Under the pieces are notes generated by a model. It did not search any database. It was not told the origin of the DNA and saw only the letters and a list, made by a program, of their open reading frames with translations. Shown here one piece after another: positions 9,046 to 17,585 of a stretch of 58,336 nucleotides of DNA. The stretch lies in the IMG/VR virus record IMGVR_UViG_3300021599_001920, positions 1 through 58,336 of that record, one strand, 5' to 3'. Position 1 is the first letter of the stretch. The number at the start of each line of letters is the position of its first letter. This DNA comes from a virus. The position numbers were made by a program, and so were the translations under genes.

Positions 9046-9803
9046 TGGAATTATTAAAACTCTTAGAAGAAATCGATCCAAACCTAAAAAAAGATGATTC
9101 GAGTTATAAAAAACTTGTTAAAACTGTTAAATTTCTTGAGGGTAAAAAAAGGGTGTTGTTTATAACAACCTCTAATCGAGGTGAGTGGGCAATGAAAGAA
9201 CTAAAAGAAGAGCCTAAATCCACTAAATTAGCTAAAGCAATACAATCATATCTTGGAAAATCAAAATGTGTCCTATTTGAAACAATAAAACTACAAATTC
9301 ATCATTGTGAAGGTAATGTTTCACACTTTGAAGGTAACTCATGCGGCGTTAAAAAGTCGAAATTAAAAGATAAGGATAAAAACCCAACTGGAAATCATAG
9401 ATGTTGGAGAAGTATTAACAATCCAGACGATGAGTTATGGAAAATAACAAAAGAACTATTTGAATCTGATGCGGTTATATTTTTTGGTTCAATAAGATGG
9501 GGTCAAATGAATGCTCAGTACCAAAATCTTATAGAAAGATTAACGTGGTTGGAAAATAGACACACAACTCTTGGGGAATCAAATATTTTGAAGGATATAT
9601 CTTGTGGTATCGTTGCTACAGGTCAAAATTGGAGAGGTAAAGAGGTAATTGACACCCAAAAACAGGTATTATCTTTTTTTGGGTTTGATGTTAAAGACGA
9701 ATTATCTTGGAATTGGCAATATACAGACAATCCAAAAGATGAAACTAATGAAAGTTATAAAAAATCAGGTAAAAAATTCAATCAAACGTTTGAATTAGAT
9801 TGA
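9045..9803 (+). CDS. Flavodoxin-fold NAD(P)H-dependent FMN reductase-like protein
   Basis: 252 aa. KKRVLFITTSNRGEWA begins a Rossmann-like flavodoxin fold (phosphate loop TTSNRGEW around residues 41-48). The segment DAVIFFGSIRWGQMNAQYQNLIERL (read around 147-171) matches the family signature in which a strand ends with Gly-Ser and is followed by the loop and helix carrying the flavin contacts. A unique insertion at about 85-125 has two His-Cys or Cys-rich pieces (HHCEGN, NSCGVK, HRCW), which could bind metal. A redox enzyme of the WrbA/FMN_red group is the best reading; its part in infection is unknown. Confidence 0.7.
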   Translation: MELLKLLEEIDPNLKKDDSSYKKLVKTVKFLEGKKRVLFITTSNRGEWAMKELKEEPKSTKLAKAIQSYLGKSKCVLFETIKLQIHHCEGNVSHFEGNSCGVKKSKLKDKDKNPTGNHRCWRSINNPDDELWKITKELFESDAVIFFGSIRWGQMNAQYQNLIERLTWLENRHTTLGESNILKDISCGIVATGQNWRGKEVIDTQKQVLSFFGFDVKDELSWNWQYTDNPKDETNESYKKSGKKFNQTFELD

Positions 9804-10213
9804 TTATCATCTCCAAACAACAAATGGAACATATTTTTCAATTCTTTATCGGAATTTGACGGATTTTCTTTCAATTCTTGCAAATATACCTTACCCTTTT
9901 CAGATAAAAAGAAAATTTCCTCGGTATTGTCATCTTCATAAGAATCGATAAACCCCTTTTTTTTCAATTCAAACAAAACTGATCCGGCTGCAAGTTCTCT
10001 GAGTAATTTTTCAAATTCATCTTCAGTGAATATTGAAATATCATCTTCATTTAGTAACCCATCTATATATTTTTGTGTTAAAATATCACATAAATGTTTT
10101 CTAACAAATGTTAGATCCACAATCTCATAATCTTTAAAAAAATCCATTTCAGTTAATGTAATTATTATGGTTTCACACTCATCTAAAACAATTTGTTGAT
10201 ATATTTTTGACAT
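9782..10213 (-). CDS. Hypothetical acidic protein
   Basis: 143 aa, acidic (many Asp/Glu), helical, with a possible winged-helix-like stretch in the middle (LRELAAGSVLFELKKKGFIDSY, then EIFFLSEKGKVYLQEL). That strand-turn-strand after a helix is typical of winged-helix wings, so a transcription-related role is conceivable but unproven. It converges with the FMN-reductase-like gene and overlaps its end by 22 bases. Confidence 0.6.
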   Translation of the reverse strand: MSKIYQQIVLDECETIIITLTEMDFFKDYEIVDLTFVRKHLCDILTQKYIDGLLNEDDISIFTEDEFEKLLRELAAGSVLFELKKKGFIDSYEDDNTEEIFFLSEKGKVYLQELKENPSNSDKELKNMFHLLFGDDNQSNSNV

Positions 10214-10301
10214 ATTAGTATTTTATAAAAAATAAACTTAAAATTTTGAAAAACAAAATGTATGTGTTTATTTTTTTGTAAAAAAAATGTATAATTTTAA
10301 T

Positions 10302-11504
10302 ATGAGTGAAAAAATATTTGTACAAATTGCATCGTATAGGGATCCTGAATTATTACCCACAATCAGAGATTGTATACAAAAAGCAAAAAACCCTGAAAAC
10401 CTAACTTTTGGTGTGTGTTGGCAAAGAGATGAGACAGAAACAATGAGTGAATTTCACGAGGATCCGAGATTCACAATTTTAGATTATCCTTGGAACGAAA
10501 GTAAAGGTCTTTGTTGGGCTCGTAGTGAAATACAAAAATTATGGAAAGGGGAAAAGTATACCTTACAATTAGATTCACATCATAGGTTTCTACAAAATTG
10601 GGATGAAGAATTAATTGAAATGATGAGGTTAACAGGATCTGAAAAGCCAATAATAACAACATATGCCGGCATGTACAGACCATCAGATAATACCTTGTTA
10701 AATGTGGAACCGTATAAAATGGTTGCATCCAATTTTACACCAAGTGGTACAATTCTTTTCAGACCTCATTCGATACCAAATTGGGAATCTTTAACAAAAC
10801 CCATACCCGCAAGATTCGTCAGTGGTCACTTCTTTTTTACATATGGGATTCATTGTGAAGAATACAAATATGATCCAAACATTTACTTTGCCGGAGATGA
10901 AATAAGTTTATCAATAAGATCATATACACTTGGATATGATTTATTTCACCCTCATAAAACTATTGTTTGGCACGAATATACAAGAGAAGGTAGAACAAAA
11001 CATTGGACTGATTTTAATCCTGAAAATGTAAATAAGGGTACAGTTGAAAAAGTTTGGTGGGAAATGGACAATGATAGTAAAAGAAGACTTCGTCACATGT
11101 TACAAGAAGAAGATAATAATATTGATTTAACTATCTACGGATTAGGGAATGTTAGAACACATAGAGATTATGAATTGTATGCGGGTATAAATTTTAAAAA
11201 TAGAAGATTACATCCTGATACATTAAAAGGTATTAATCCACCAATAAATGACGAAAGTGATTGGTATAAATTAGTGGAGGAAGAATTTAACTTAACATAT
11301 AAAATACCCGAAACAAAAGATTTTAAATTTATTTATATTGGTGTAGAGGATATTAAAGGTAACGTTATTTATAGAGAAGACCTTAAAGAATATAAAGAAG
11401 AAATAAACATCACATTTAAATCATTTGATAAACCATATAAAATAGTTTATTGGCCAGTTGATTTAAATGGGGAGTGGTTTAATAGAAAAGATACAATGTT
11501 ATGA
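10302..11504 (+). CDS. GlcNAc-type glycosyltransferase (PF11397-like)
   Basis: 400 aa counted from MSEKIF; an in-frame ATG five codons upstream (10287) is possible. IFVQIASYRDPELLPTIRDC, then FGVCWQRDE, LQLDSHHRF (the DxH metal-binding motif) and FVSGHFFFTYG followed by ITFAGDE-like IYFAGDEISLSIRSY are the hallmarks of the family that transfers GlcNAc to Skp1-type or surface acceptors. The last 100 residues form a separate beta domain. It heads a three-gene operon with a second glycosyltransferase (4-base overlap) and UDP-galactopyranose mutase, so a role in making or modifying surface glycan, host or virion, is likely. Confidence 0.85.
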   Translation: MSEKIFVQIASYRDPELLPTIRDCIQKAKNPENLTFGVCWQRDETETMSEFHEDPRFTILDYPWNESKGLCWARSEIQKLWKGEKYTLQLDSHHRFLQNWDEELIEMMRLTGSEKPIITTYAGMYRPSDNTLLNVEPYKMVASNFTPSGTILFRPHSIPNWESLTKPIPARFVSGHFFFTYGIHCEEYKYDPNIYFAGDEISLSIRSYTLGYDLFHPHKTIVWHEYTREGRTKHWTDFNPENVNKGTVEKVWWEMDNDSKRRLRHMLQEEDNNIDLTIYGLGNVRTHRDYELYAGINFKNRRLHPDTLKGINPPINDESDWYKLVEEEFNLTYKIPETKDFKFIYIGVEDIKGNVIYREDLKEYKEEINITFKSFDKPYKIVYWPVDLNGEWFNRKDTML

Positions 11505-12313
11505 TTAAAATAGGTGCATTTTACCAATCGGGTTATAAATTAGTTGCTTGTTACATGGCGTTACAACAATTAAGAAAAATTTATCCAAATATACCAGTTG
11601 CATTATATGAAGATGGTAGTGATATATTGGAAATTGTTGCAAAAGAATTTAATTGTGACTATAAAAAAACAACAGTACAGGGTATAAACTCAACTCATTC
11701 AGGTAGACCTGTTAAAGACTTAAAATCAAATTTGGCATGGTTAGATAGAATATATGAATCATGTGTCACAACGTTAAAAGATGTCGATTGGGTATTACAT
11801 TATGAAGATGATGTATGGTGTAAAAAAGAAATCACAAAATTTCCTGAATTTGATTTATCGGGTGCAAATGGTCCATTGTACACAAAAGAATTAAGGGAAC
11901 ATCTTTTAAATCGTTTTGGTGAAACATCACAAACAAGAGGTCATTGGAGTCCAGAAGGTACATTAGAAAGTTATCAGGCTTGCGGTGGAACAATTTTCAA
12001 TAGAGAAAAATTTATAATTGCCTATAATAAATTAAATGAAATAGATTGGGATTTAATTTATAAAATGGATACGAGACCTTGTGAATGGTCTGATGCAAGT
12101 TTATCATTTGTTATGCAGTACGCAGGATTTAGTTGTGGAAGGTGGAGTGATTGGAGTCAGTATAATACAAAAAATCTTGGTAATTTTTTTGATAAGACTG
12201 GGTGGTCTGTTCCTATGAATGAACAGGAAGATGTTGCATTCATACATTTATATAAACATTTTTACAACTATAAAGATGATGAGTTGGGGATTGCAAAAAA
12301 TAAAATAGTGTGA
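11501..12313 (+). CDS. Glycosyltransferase, GT-A-like
   Basis: 270 aa. It starts within the end of the previous gene (ATGA overlap). The N-terminal IGAFYQSGYKLVACYMALQQLR, the strand PVALYEDGSD and the motif WVLHYEDDVWC (residues about 96-106, a DxD-like acidic triad) mark a GT-A fold. GGTIFNREKF and W-rich segments toward the C-terminus suit acceptor binding. The sugar is not predictable, but the downstream UDP-galactopyranose mutase suggests galactofuranose could be a donor (inference). Its stop overlaps the GTG start of the next gene. Confidence 0.7.
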   Translation: MIKIGAFYQSGYKLVACYMALQQLRKIYPNIPVALYEDGSDILEIVAKEFNCDYKKTTVQGINSTHSGRPVKDLKSNLAWLDRIYESCVTTLKDVDWVLHYEDDVWCKKEITKFPEFDLSGANGPLYTKELREHLLNRFGETSQTRGHWSPEGTLESYQACGGTIFNREKFIIAYNKLNEIDWDLIYKMDTRPCEWSDASLSFVMQYAGFSCGRWSDWSQYNTKNLGNFFDKTGWSVPMNEQEDVAFIHLYKHFYNYKDDELGIAKNKIV

Positions 12314-13413
12314 TTCTTTATGATTATTTAATTGTTGGTTCAGGAATATATGGATCAATATTTGCAAATGAACTAAACAAAATAGGAAAAAAAGTTTTAG
12401 TAATTGATAAAAGAAACCACATAGGTGGTAACTGTTACACAGAAAATATAGATGATATTAATGTTCACAAATATGGTCCACATATTTTCCATACATCGGA
12501 TAAACGTATTTGGGATTATGTGAATAATATTGTTCCATTTAATCATTTTAGTTATAGACCTAAAATCAAATATAAAGACAAGATTTACTCATTGCCCATT
12601 AACATGATGTCTTTATATCAAGTATATGGAGTCAAAACACCAAAAGACGCAAATAAAAAACTTAATGAGGTTAGAATTAAAAATGAAAACCCAAGAAATT
12701 TAGAAGAATGGGTATTATCTCAAGTTGGACCCGAACTTTATGAAATATTTGTAAAAGGTTATACAACAAAACAATGGGGTAGAGAACCTAAAGAATTACC
12801 ATCAAGTATAATAAAAAGATTACCAATAAGATTAACATATGATGACAATTATTATTTTGATACTCATCAAGGGATTCCTATTGGTGGGTATACCAAAATA
12901 TTTGAAAATTTATTAAAAGGGGTTGAGGTTAAATTAGGTGTAAATTATTTTGAAAATAAAGAATACTTTGATAGTATATCACATAAAGTTTTATATACAG
13001 GACCAATAGATCAATTTTACAATTACACATTCGGCAAATTAGAATATCGTAGTTTACATTTTGAAACAGAAAGATTGGATATGTCAGATTACCAAGGTAT
13101 TGCTGGTATGAATTATGGTGATGTTGATATTGAATATACAAGAATCATAGAACATAAACATTTTGAATTTGGTAATCAACCAACAACCATAATAACAAAA
13201 GAATATCCTAAGAATAGTGGAGAACAGTATTATCCGGTAAACGATACAATTAATAATAATCGATATAACGATTATAAAAAATTAATGTCGAATGAAACTA
13301 AATATATTTTTGGTGGTAGATTAGCTGATTACAAATATTATGATATGCATCAAGTTATTGGGTCTGCATTAAAAAGAGTTAAAGAAGAAATTAAGAACTT
13401 TGGGTATTTATAA
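12310..13413 (+). CDS. glf: UDP-galactopyranose mutase
   Basis: 367 aa, the usual length. It converts UDP-galactopyranose to UDP-galactofuranose using reduced FAD. Visible are the dinucleotide-binding YLIVGSGIYGSIFANEL (residues 6-22), VIDKRNHIGGNCY, KYGPHIFHT, the WGREPKELP loop, YTGPIDQFY and the C-terminal IFGGRLADYKYYDMHQVIG. All are conserved family blocks and none is missing. The start is GTG, overlapping the previous stop (GTGA), and fits the family start exactly. It is the last gene of the glycosyltransferase operon. Phage copies of this gene are rare; a galactofuranose-containing glycan on the host surface or virion is the expected product of the cluster. Confidence 0.95.
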   Translation: MILYDYLIVGSGIYGSIFANELNKIGKKVLVIDKRNHIGGNCYTENIDDINVHKYGPHIFHTSDKRIWDYVNNIVPFNHFSYRPKIKYKDKIYSLPINMMSLYQVYGVKTPKDANKKLNEVRIKNENPRNLEEWVLSQVGPELYEIFVKGYTTKQWGREPKELPSSIIKRLPIRLTYDDNYYFDTHQGIPIGGYTKIFENLLKGVEVKLGVNYFENKEYFDSISHKVLYTGPIDQFYNYTFGKLEYRSLHFETERLDMSDYQGIAGMNYGDVDIEYTRIIEHKHFEFGNQPTTIITKEYPKNSGEQYYPVNDTINNNRYNDYKKLMSNETKYIFGGRLADYKYYDMHQVIGSALKRVKEEIKNFGYL

Positions 13414-13459
13414 TTTAAACGCCACATAACAGATAAAACTACAAACAACATGGACGGTG

Positions 13460-13705
13460 ATGGTGATGAACAAACTAAAAAAACTAAAAAACAAAAAAAA
13501 GAGATTAACATTTTACAAAGATACCTCTCTTTTATTAGCAATGTTCTTTCTCCCATTTGGATACGACGCACTTTTCAAATTAATAATGGATTTGAGTGGT
13601 TCATATTGGGTTGCAGATATGATTTTCTACTCAATTTCAGGTTGTTTTTGGTTATCGTATATATTTCTTACGAAATACTTAAATAAAGAAGAAACCTCCG
13701 ATTAG
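13460..13705 (+). CDS. Small membrane protein
   Basis: About 81 aa from the first ATG; ATG 13466 is equally possible, and the codons GTG/ATG repeat in this stretch. Two membrane segments are visible, TSLLLAMFFLPFGYDALF and YWVADMIFYSISGCFWLSYIFL, after a very basic N-terminus (NKLKKLKNKKKRL). The basic N-terminus with two hairpin segments recalls holin-like or superinfection-related phage membrane proteins, with no firmer evidence. A competing frame (13450-13686) lacks any sensible composition. A terminator overlaps the stop. Confidence 0.55.
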   Translation: MVMNKLKKLKNKKKRLTFYKDTSLLLAMFFLPFGYDALFKLIMDLSGSYWVADMIFYSISGCFWLSYIFLTKYLNKEETSD

Positions 13706-13717
13706 GAGGTTTTTTTA
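13692..13717 (+). terminator. Rho-independent terminator
   Basis: AAACCTCC, a 6-nt loop and GGAGGTTT are followed by T residues. It overlaps the 3' ends of both the plus gene (stop 13705) and the minus gene at 13702-13848, so it lies exactly between convergent genes. Confidence 0.8.
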
Positions 13718-13848
13718 TTTTCTTGTTTTTTAGGTTGTTGTAATCCTTTTTTTAATTCTTCTTTTTTATCACTCTGAGCTTTAGTTGCTTTTTTGTGTTT
13801 TTCAAGAATTTTCTTCTTTTCTTCTTCTGATAATTTTAAAAGTGACAT
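13702..13848 (-). CDS. 48-aa charged helical protein
   Basis: A short open frame, MSLLKLSEEEKKKILEKHKK and so on, ending QENKKTS. It is almost entirely Lys/Glu-rich amphipathic helix, the same flavour as the N-terminal helices of the larger virion candidates in this window (17586, 8716). The stop codon lies inside the terminator hairpin shared with the convergent gene. It directly follows the minus-strand gene at 13850, so it would be the last gene of that operon. Composition and compact placement support it; function is unknown. Confidence 0.5.
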   Translation of the reverse strand: MSLLKLSEEEKKKILEKHKKATKAQSDKKEELKKGLQQPKKQENKKTS

Positions 13849-13849
13849 A

Positions 13850-14164
13850 TTATATATTTTTAATTTTCATTATATCTAAAGATAAATCTTTTTTTTGTTT
13901 TAATAAATTGCATTTTTCATATTCTTCCCTTTCCTCAAATATTTCAATCAATTTGTTCAAAATTTCAATGTATAGTTCTAAATCGTTTTCATATGAAATT
14001 ATTGTACACGTATTGTTATATTCTTTTAAGATTTCTTCATCTACCGAAATAAAATAGTTATAAACCATTTTCAATTCCTCTTCATCAAAATTTCCAATAT
14101 GTAGAACTCTTATCGATTGAATTAAAAAATTTACAGACATGCTCATAAAATAAATACTGCTCAT
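13850..14164 (-). CDS. Hypothetical protein with UVR-like helical hairpin
   Basis: 104 aa from the ATG at 14164, which overlaps the upstream stop as ATGA; an alternative start at 14146 (MSMSVNF) is preceded by TATTTATT. The C-terminal part ELYIEILNKLIEIFEEREEY then EKCNLLKQKKDL resembles the UVR/McsA helical hairpin (E-x-E-x-YE-x-A/C-x-x-L). The protein at 39985-40308 ends with a very similar segment (YFEQTEDYETCSEIISLHKDL), so the two are probably distant paralogues. The UVR motif mediates protein contacts in UvrB, McsA and ClpC; the phage also encodes a ClpC-like ATPase, but a link is speculative. Confidence 0.6.
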   Translation of the reverse strand: MSSIYFMSMSVNFLIQSIRVLHIGNFDEEELKMVYNYFISVDEEILKEYNNTCTIISYENDLELYIEILNKLIEIFEEREEYEKCNLLKQKKDLSLDIMKIKNI

Positions 14165-14487
14165 ATTTTATCAAGTATAATTTTTTCCATCAGTTTAAAA
14201 CATTCAGAAAATCCGTCACATTCCGCATCTTCTCTTGTTTTTTTTGAATTTTGTGTTGGTCCAAAAACAACCCCGTTATTTAATGATATTGTAAACACCC
14301 ATTGATCTTTACTATACATTTCTACATAGAGATATACACCATTCTTATCAAAAAAATTATATAACCTTTTAATGTCATAAAATTCTAATGTTGAAATACT
14401 TGGCATACCTATGTTTGGAAACATAGTATCTATGAATTTTTTTAATGCATTAGGATACAAATAATCTATAACATACCAATCCATCAT
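14161..14487 (-). CDS. Hypothetical phage protein
   Basis: 108 aa beginning MMDWYVIDYLYPNALKKFID. Aromatic-rich, with a central LYVEMYSKDQWVFTISLNNG beta region and a C-terminal helix FSECFKLMEKIILDKI. The initial Trp-Tyr-x-Ile-Asp-x-Leu-Tyr-Pro pattern recurs in small phage proteins of unknown role. It overlaps the downstream gene by 4 bases (ATGA), which supports it being real. Confidence 0.6.
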   Translation of the reverse strand: MMDWYVIDYLYPNALKKFIDTMFPNIGMPSISTLEFYDIKRLYNFFDKNGVYLYVEMYSKDQWVFTISLNNGVVFGPTQNSKKTREDAECDGFSECFKLMEKIILDKI

Positions 14488-14573
14488 ATCATTAATTATA
14501 TAAAAAATATAACAAATTTTACATATAAATCATAGATTTTGTCAATTTTTAACATAATTATGAGTGTTTATAA

Positions 14574-14813
14574 ATGAATATACTAAGGCAAGAATACGAC
14601 GGTATTAATGGGTTTTTATATGTAGAATTTTCTATAAATGAAGATGAAGACATTTTTTATAGGACTGTGGAATTAGACTATAATGATGTGATTCTATATT
14701 CACCAAATATTATAACAAAAAATGATATCGAATTTTTGGAGGAATCTGATGTTGTTGAAATTTTAATTGAATTCTTTAAAGATAACGACTTACCTGGTCA
14801 GATATATTTATAG
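14574..14813 (+). CDS. Small acidic hypothetical protein
   Basis: 79 aa, acidic, beta strands followed by a helix (ITKNDIEFLEESDVVEILIEFF). Not recognised. A TGTTTATA sequence, one base from the octamer family, lies a few bases upstream. Its end holds the TATTTATA element of the next gene. Confidence 0.55.
   Translation: MNILRQEYDGINGFLYVEFSINEDEDIFYRTVELDYNDVILYSPNIITKNDIEFLEESDVVEILIEFFKDNDLPGQIYL
14805..14812 (+). promoter_or_regulatory. TATTTATA octamer upstream of 14819
   Basis: Lies inside the last codons of the preceding gene and ends 6 nt before the ATG at 14819. Confidence 0.45.
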
Positions 14814-14818
14814 TTTAT

Positions 14819-15187
14819 ATGGGATTCTTAGATAAAGATAAAAAACAGAAATTAGAGGATTTTGTAAAATTTGTAAAAAAGGAGCTTGATCTCAAAGACT
14901 GCCCAACAGTTTCAATACAAAATAATAGGAATGGTCTCAAAACCACCGCTAATTATGATTACACTAAAGAAAATAAAATTATCAAAGTTTGTGCTAAAAA
15001 CCGTGCATTAGTTGATGTTATGAGAAGTATTGCACATGAAATGGTACACCATAAACAATTTGAACAGGGTAGATTAAAAGTACAACCACCTGACATTGGT
15101 GGTGAGATTGAAGATGAAGCAAACGCCAAAGCGGGACAATTCATCAAGATGTTTGCAAAGGTTGATTCCACAATTTACGATGAATAA
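14819..15187 (+). CDS. Putative zinc metallopeptidase (gluzincin-like)
   Basis: 122 aa. The motif SIAHEMVHHKQFEQG gives the HExxH pair near residues 75-79, and IEDEANAKAGQF, about 22 residues later, offers the third glutamate ligand. There is no signal peptide and no obvious regulatory domain, so this is a minimal cytoplasmic or virion-associated protease. It precedes the three large presumed virion proteins and is driven by its own TATTTATA element, which suggests late expression. Confidence 0.7.
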   Translation: MGFLDKDKKQKLEDFVKFVKKELDLKDCPTVSIQNNRNGLKTTANYDYTKENKIIKVCAKNRALVDVMRSIAHEMVHHKQFEQGRLKVQPPDIGGEIEDEANAKAGQFIKMFAKVDSTIYDE

Positions 15188-15242
15188 GTTATAAATGACA
15201 ATTTTTTTCCCGTACTATACCAAAAAATAAGGAAAAAATTTA

Positions 15243-15250
15243 TATTTATT
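15243..15250 (+). promoter_or_regulatory. TATTTATT octamer upstream of 15255
   Basis: Ends 4 nt before the ATG at 15255. Confidence 0.45.
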
Positions 15251-15254
15251 ATTT

Positions 15255-17567
15255 ATGAAGATAGGTCTTAATAAGAGACAGTATGAGTTAATTACCGAAC
15301 TTGTAAAAAAGGAAATAGATGAACAAGGTGGAGATACGAACTCAGAACCTAATCCTGGTACATCACAAACTCAATCTGGAGGTACTGGTTACCCTGAAGT
15401 TGGGAAATGGGAGAGTGGTGTCACAAGAGGACCTGCGAACCAAATAAAGGTCACAAAATGGTCGGATGTTGTTGGTTCAACTTTAAAACGTAGTAAAGCA
15501 AACCAGTTAAAAGAATCCATATTATCGGAACAAATAGCACCATTTTATTCACCAAAATTTGAAAACGGTAAAATAGTTGGTTACGAATATGACCAAGGAG
15601 GACCGCTTTCCAATGGAAAACCTAAAGGTTCGGTTGATGTTAGTTCATTATCAAATTCGTTGATAAAAGATCCTAAAAATCCACCAAAAACAATTTCATA
15701 TCAGGATATGGATCGTTACTATTGGAGTCAACCAAGATTAGGTCCTAAGATTTTCAATGCAAACAAAAAAGAAACTTATTTAGGAAAAAAAAGACCTACC
15801 CCTCCAACACCATCATACGAATATTTGAAAAAGAATAATCCGAGTGGAACTATAATGACTCCCGAAAGAAGTAAAAAAATACAATCAAAAAATAGATTTG
15901 GAGATTTTATAATTTGGAGTTATGATAGTTTAGTTGATGGATACATGGAAGGATATCAAAGAGATTTAAATCAAAAATTTGAATTTGAGGATGATATGTG
16001 GTTACAATCAAATAGAGGGATTACAAAAGATGAGGAAACAAGATATTTTGAAAGAAAAACAAGTACGGGTGAATCTGTTCCGAAAGGATTTGATCCGAAA
16101 AAATATCCTGAATATCTTTCTAAAAAAAGTCCATTAGAAAATCGTTTAAAAGTTCTTACAAAAAAAGTACTTTCTCATGGAAAATTGACCGATACTGAAA
16201 TTAAAGAAGTCGATTTTATTAAAGAAAAATTAATAGATTTAAAAAATGAATATTGGTCACCATTATTCAGTTACGGTATCACACCAGAAGAGAAAAAATT
16301 ATATGATGAAAGAATAAAAGAAGCTGAGAATCAATATAGGGAAGAATATAAAAATATTTTTGGTAATTATCCTGAAAATAAAGTTGTAGAACCAAATCCA
16401 AACGCACCAAAAATAGATAATACAAAAATAATAAAATCAACATATGTTTTAGAAGACCCAAAACAACTTGAATTACTAAAAAATAAAAATGAAACAATAA
16501 AAAACATAAATTTTATTTTTGGAAAAGATGACTGGTATAAAGATGTTGGAATGTTTGGTCAAGCTTTCGATGAGTGGTGGGACAAATACGGCACAATTGC
16601 ACAAATCATCGGTAACGTTGCAATAGTTGTTGCCAGTGGTGGTATTGCAGGATTCATAGAGGGTGCAGCAATTGGGGCAGCAAGAATTGTCGGTATACAA
16701 CTTTTAAGAAGTGGTACCGTTAGAGCTATGACACCATATGTTGCAGACGCACTTTTCAACTCTACAGTAGGAACATACCAAATGAGTAGAAATGATAAAA
16801 TCGGTGCACTTATTTCATTAATGTGTACTGTAATACCATTTGTTTCATACGCAAAAAATGTTGGGAAAATTTCAGTTAAAGAATCCGAAGGACTATTAAA
16901 ATTATTAAATACTGTAGATTTTGGGGATGCTGAAAGTATGAGAAAAGCCGTTGCATCAATGTCTGACACACAAAGATATGTTTTTAGAAATGCAATGTCA
17001 TTATCTAAAGAAGGTATCAAAGCCAATCATGATATTTTATTAAAAATTGCCGCAGAAGGGTTTAAAAAATCAGGTGTTGAAGTTGCAAAGGCACCATTTA
17101 GAATATGGGCAAAACCAATATTTAAGGTTTTTGCATTTGAAGGGGGTCCTCCAACATTGGTTAACTTTATAGATGCGTTTGCCAATTTGTTTCCAAATAT
17201 GGGTATCACCTTTACACCTATTGAAATGACCGAAATAAAAAATTTCTTAAAGGAAGAGTTAAAAAATTTAACGGTACCGCAAGTTATACATATTACAAAT
17301 GAACTATCAAAACCAGAAAAGGTTAAAAATATTAAAAATGTTGAAGATTTAAAGTCTGAAACAGTAAAACAAATATTAATAGCAAAAGAAATGAATAATC
17401 AAGACTTGATAGAACACGCAAAAACACTTGGTTTACCAGAGGATTTCTATATTAATTTGAAAAAATATGAAAACGTGAGTATAGTTGATATTATGAGAAA
17501 AAAAAGAGAACAAGAATCCATAAAAAATAATACCGAACCGGTTAAATCTCCAAACGAGAAGAATTAA
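15255..17567 (+). CDS. Large presumed virion protein with central hydrophobic region
   Basis: 770 aa, no known family recognised. The N-terminal helix MKIGLNKRQYELITELVKKE then IDEQ is of the shared type and ends in an IxE-like site. Residues 20-60 are a low-complexity Gly/Ser/Thr/Pro linker. The middle is charged. At about residues 445-485 there is a Gly/Ala-rich hydrophobic stretch (IAQIIGNVAIVVASGGIAGF, then EGAAIGAARIVGI), followed by more hydrophobic helices. The C-terminal 100 residues are charged helices. An internal protein ejected to form a channel in the cell envelope would fit the plan. It is the first of three similar genes in a row. Confidence 0.65.
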   Translation: MKIGLNKRQYELITELVKKEIDEQGGDTNSEPNPGTSQTQSGGTGYPEVGKWESGVTRGPANQIKVTKWSDVVGSTLKRSKANQLKESILSEQIAPFYSPKFENGKIVGYEYDQGGPLSNGKPKGSVDVSSLSNSLIKDPKNPPKTISYQDMDRYYWSQPRLGPKIFNANKKETYLGKKRPTPPTPSYEYLKKNNPSGTIMTPERSKKIQSKNRFGDFIIWSYDSLVDGYMEGYQRDLNQKFEFEDDMWLQSNRGITKDEETRYFERKTSTGESVPKGFDPKKYPEYLSKKSPLENRLKVLTKKVLSHGKLTDTEIKEVDFIKEKLIDLKNEYWSPLFSYGITPEEKKLYDERIKEAENQYREEYKNIFGNYPENKVVEPNPNAPKIDNTKIIKSTYVLEDPKQLELLKNKNETIKNINFIFGKDDWYKDVGMFGQAFDEWWDKYGTIAQIIGNVAIVVASGGIAGFIEGAAIGAARIVGIQLLRSGTVRAMTPYVADALFNSTVGTYQMSRNDKIGALISLMCTVIPFVSYAKNVGKISVKESEGLLKLLNTVDFGDAESMRKAVASMSDTQRYVFRNAMSLSKEGIKANHDILLKIAAEGFKKSGVEVAKAPFRIWAKPIFKVFAFEGGPPTLVNFIDAFANLFPNMGITFTPIEMTEIKNFLKEELKNLTVPQVIHITNELSKPEKVKNIKNVEDLKSETVKQILIAKEMNNQDLIEHAKTLGLPEDFYINLKKYENVSIVDIMRKKREQESIKNNTEPVKSPNEKN

Positions 17568-17568
17568 A

Positions 17569-17576
17569 TATTTATA
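17569..17576 (+). promoter_or_regulatory. TATTTATA octamer upstream of 17586
   Basis: Perfect match overlapping the stop region of the previous gene, 9 nt before the ATG at 17586. Confidence 0.5.
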
Positions 17577-17585
17577 TGTAGTATT

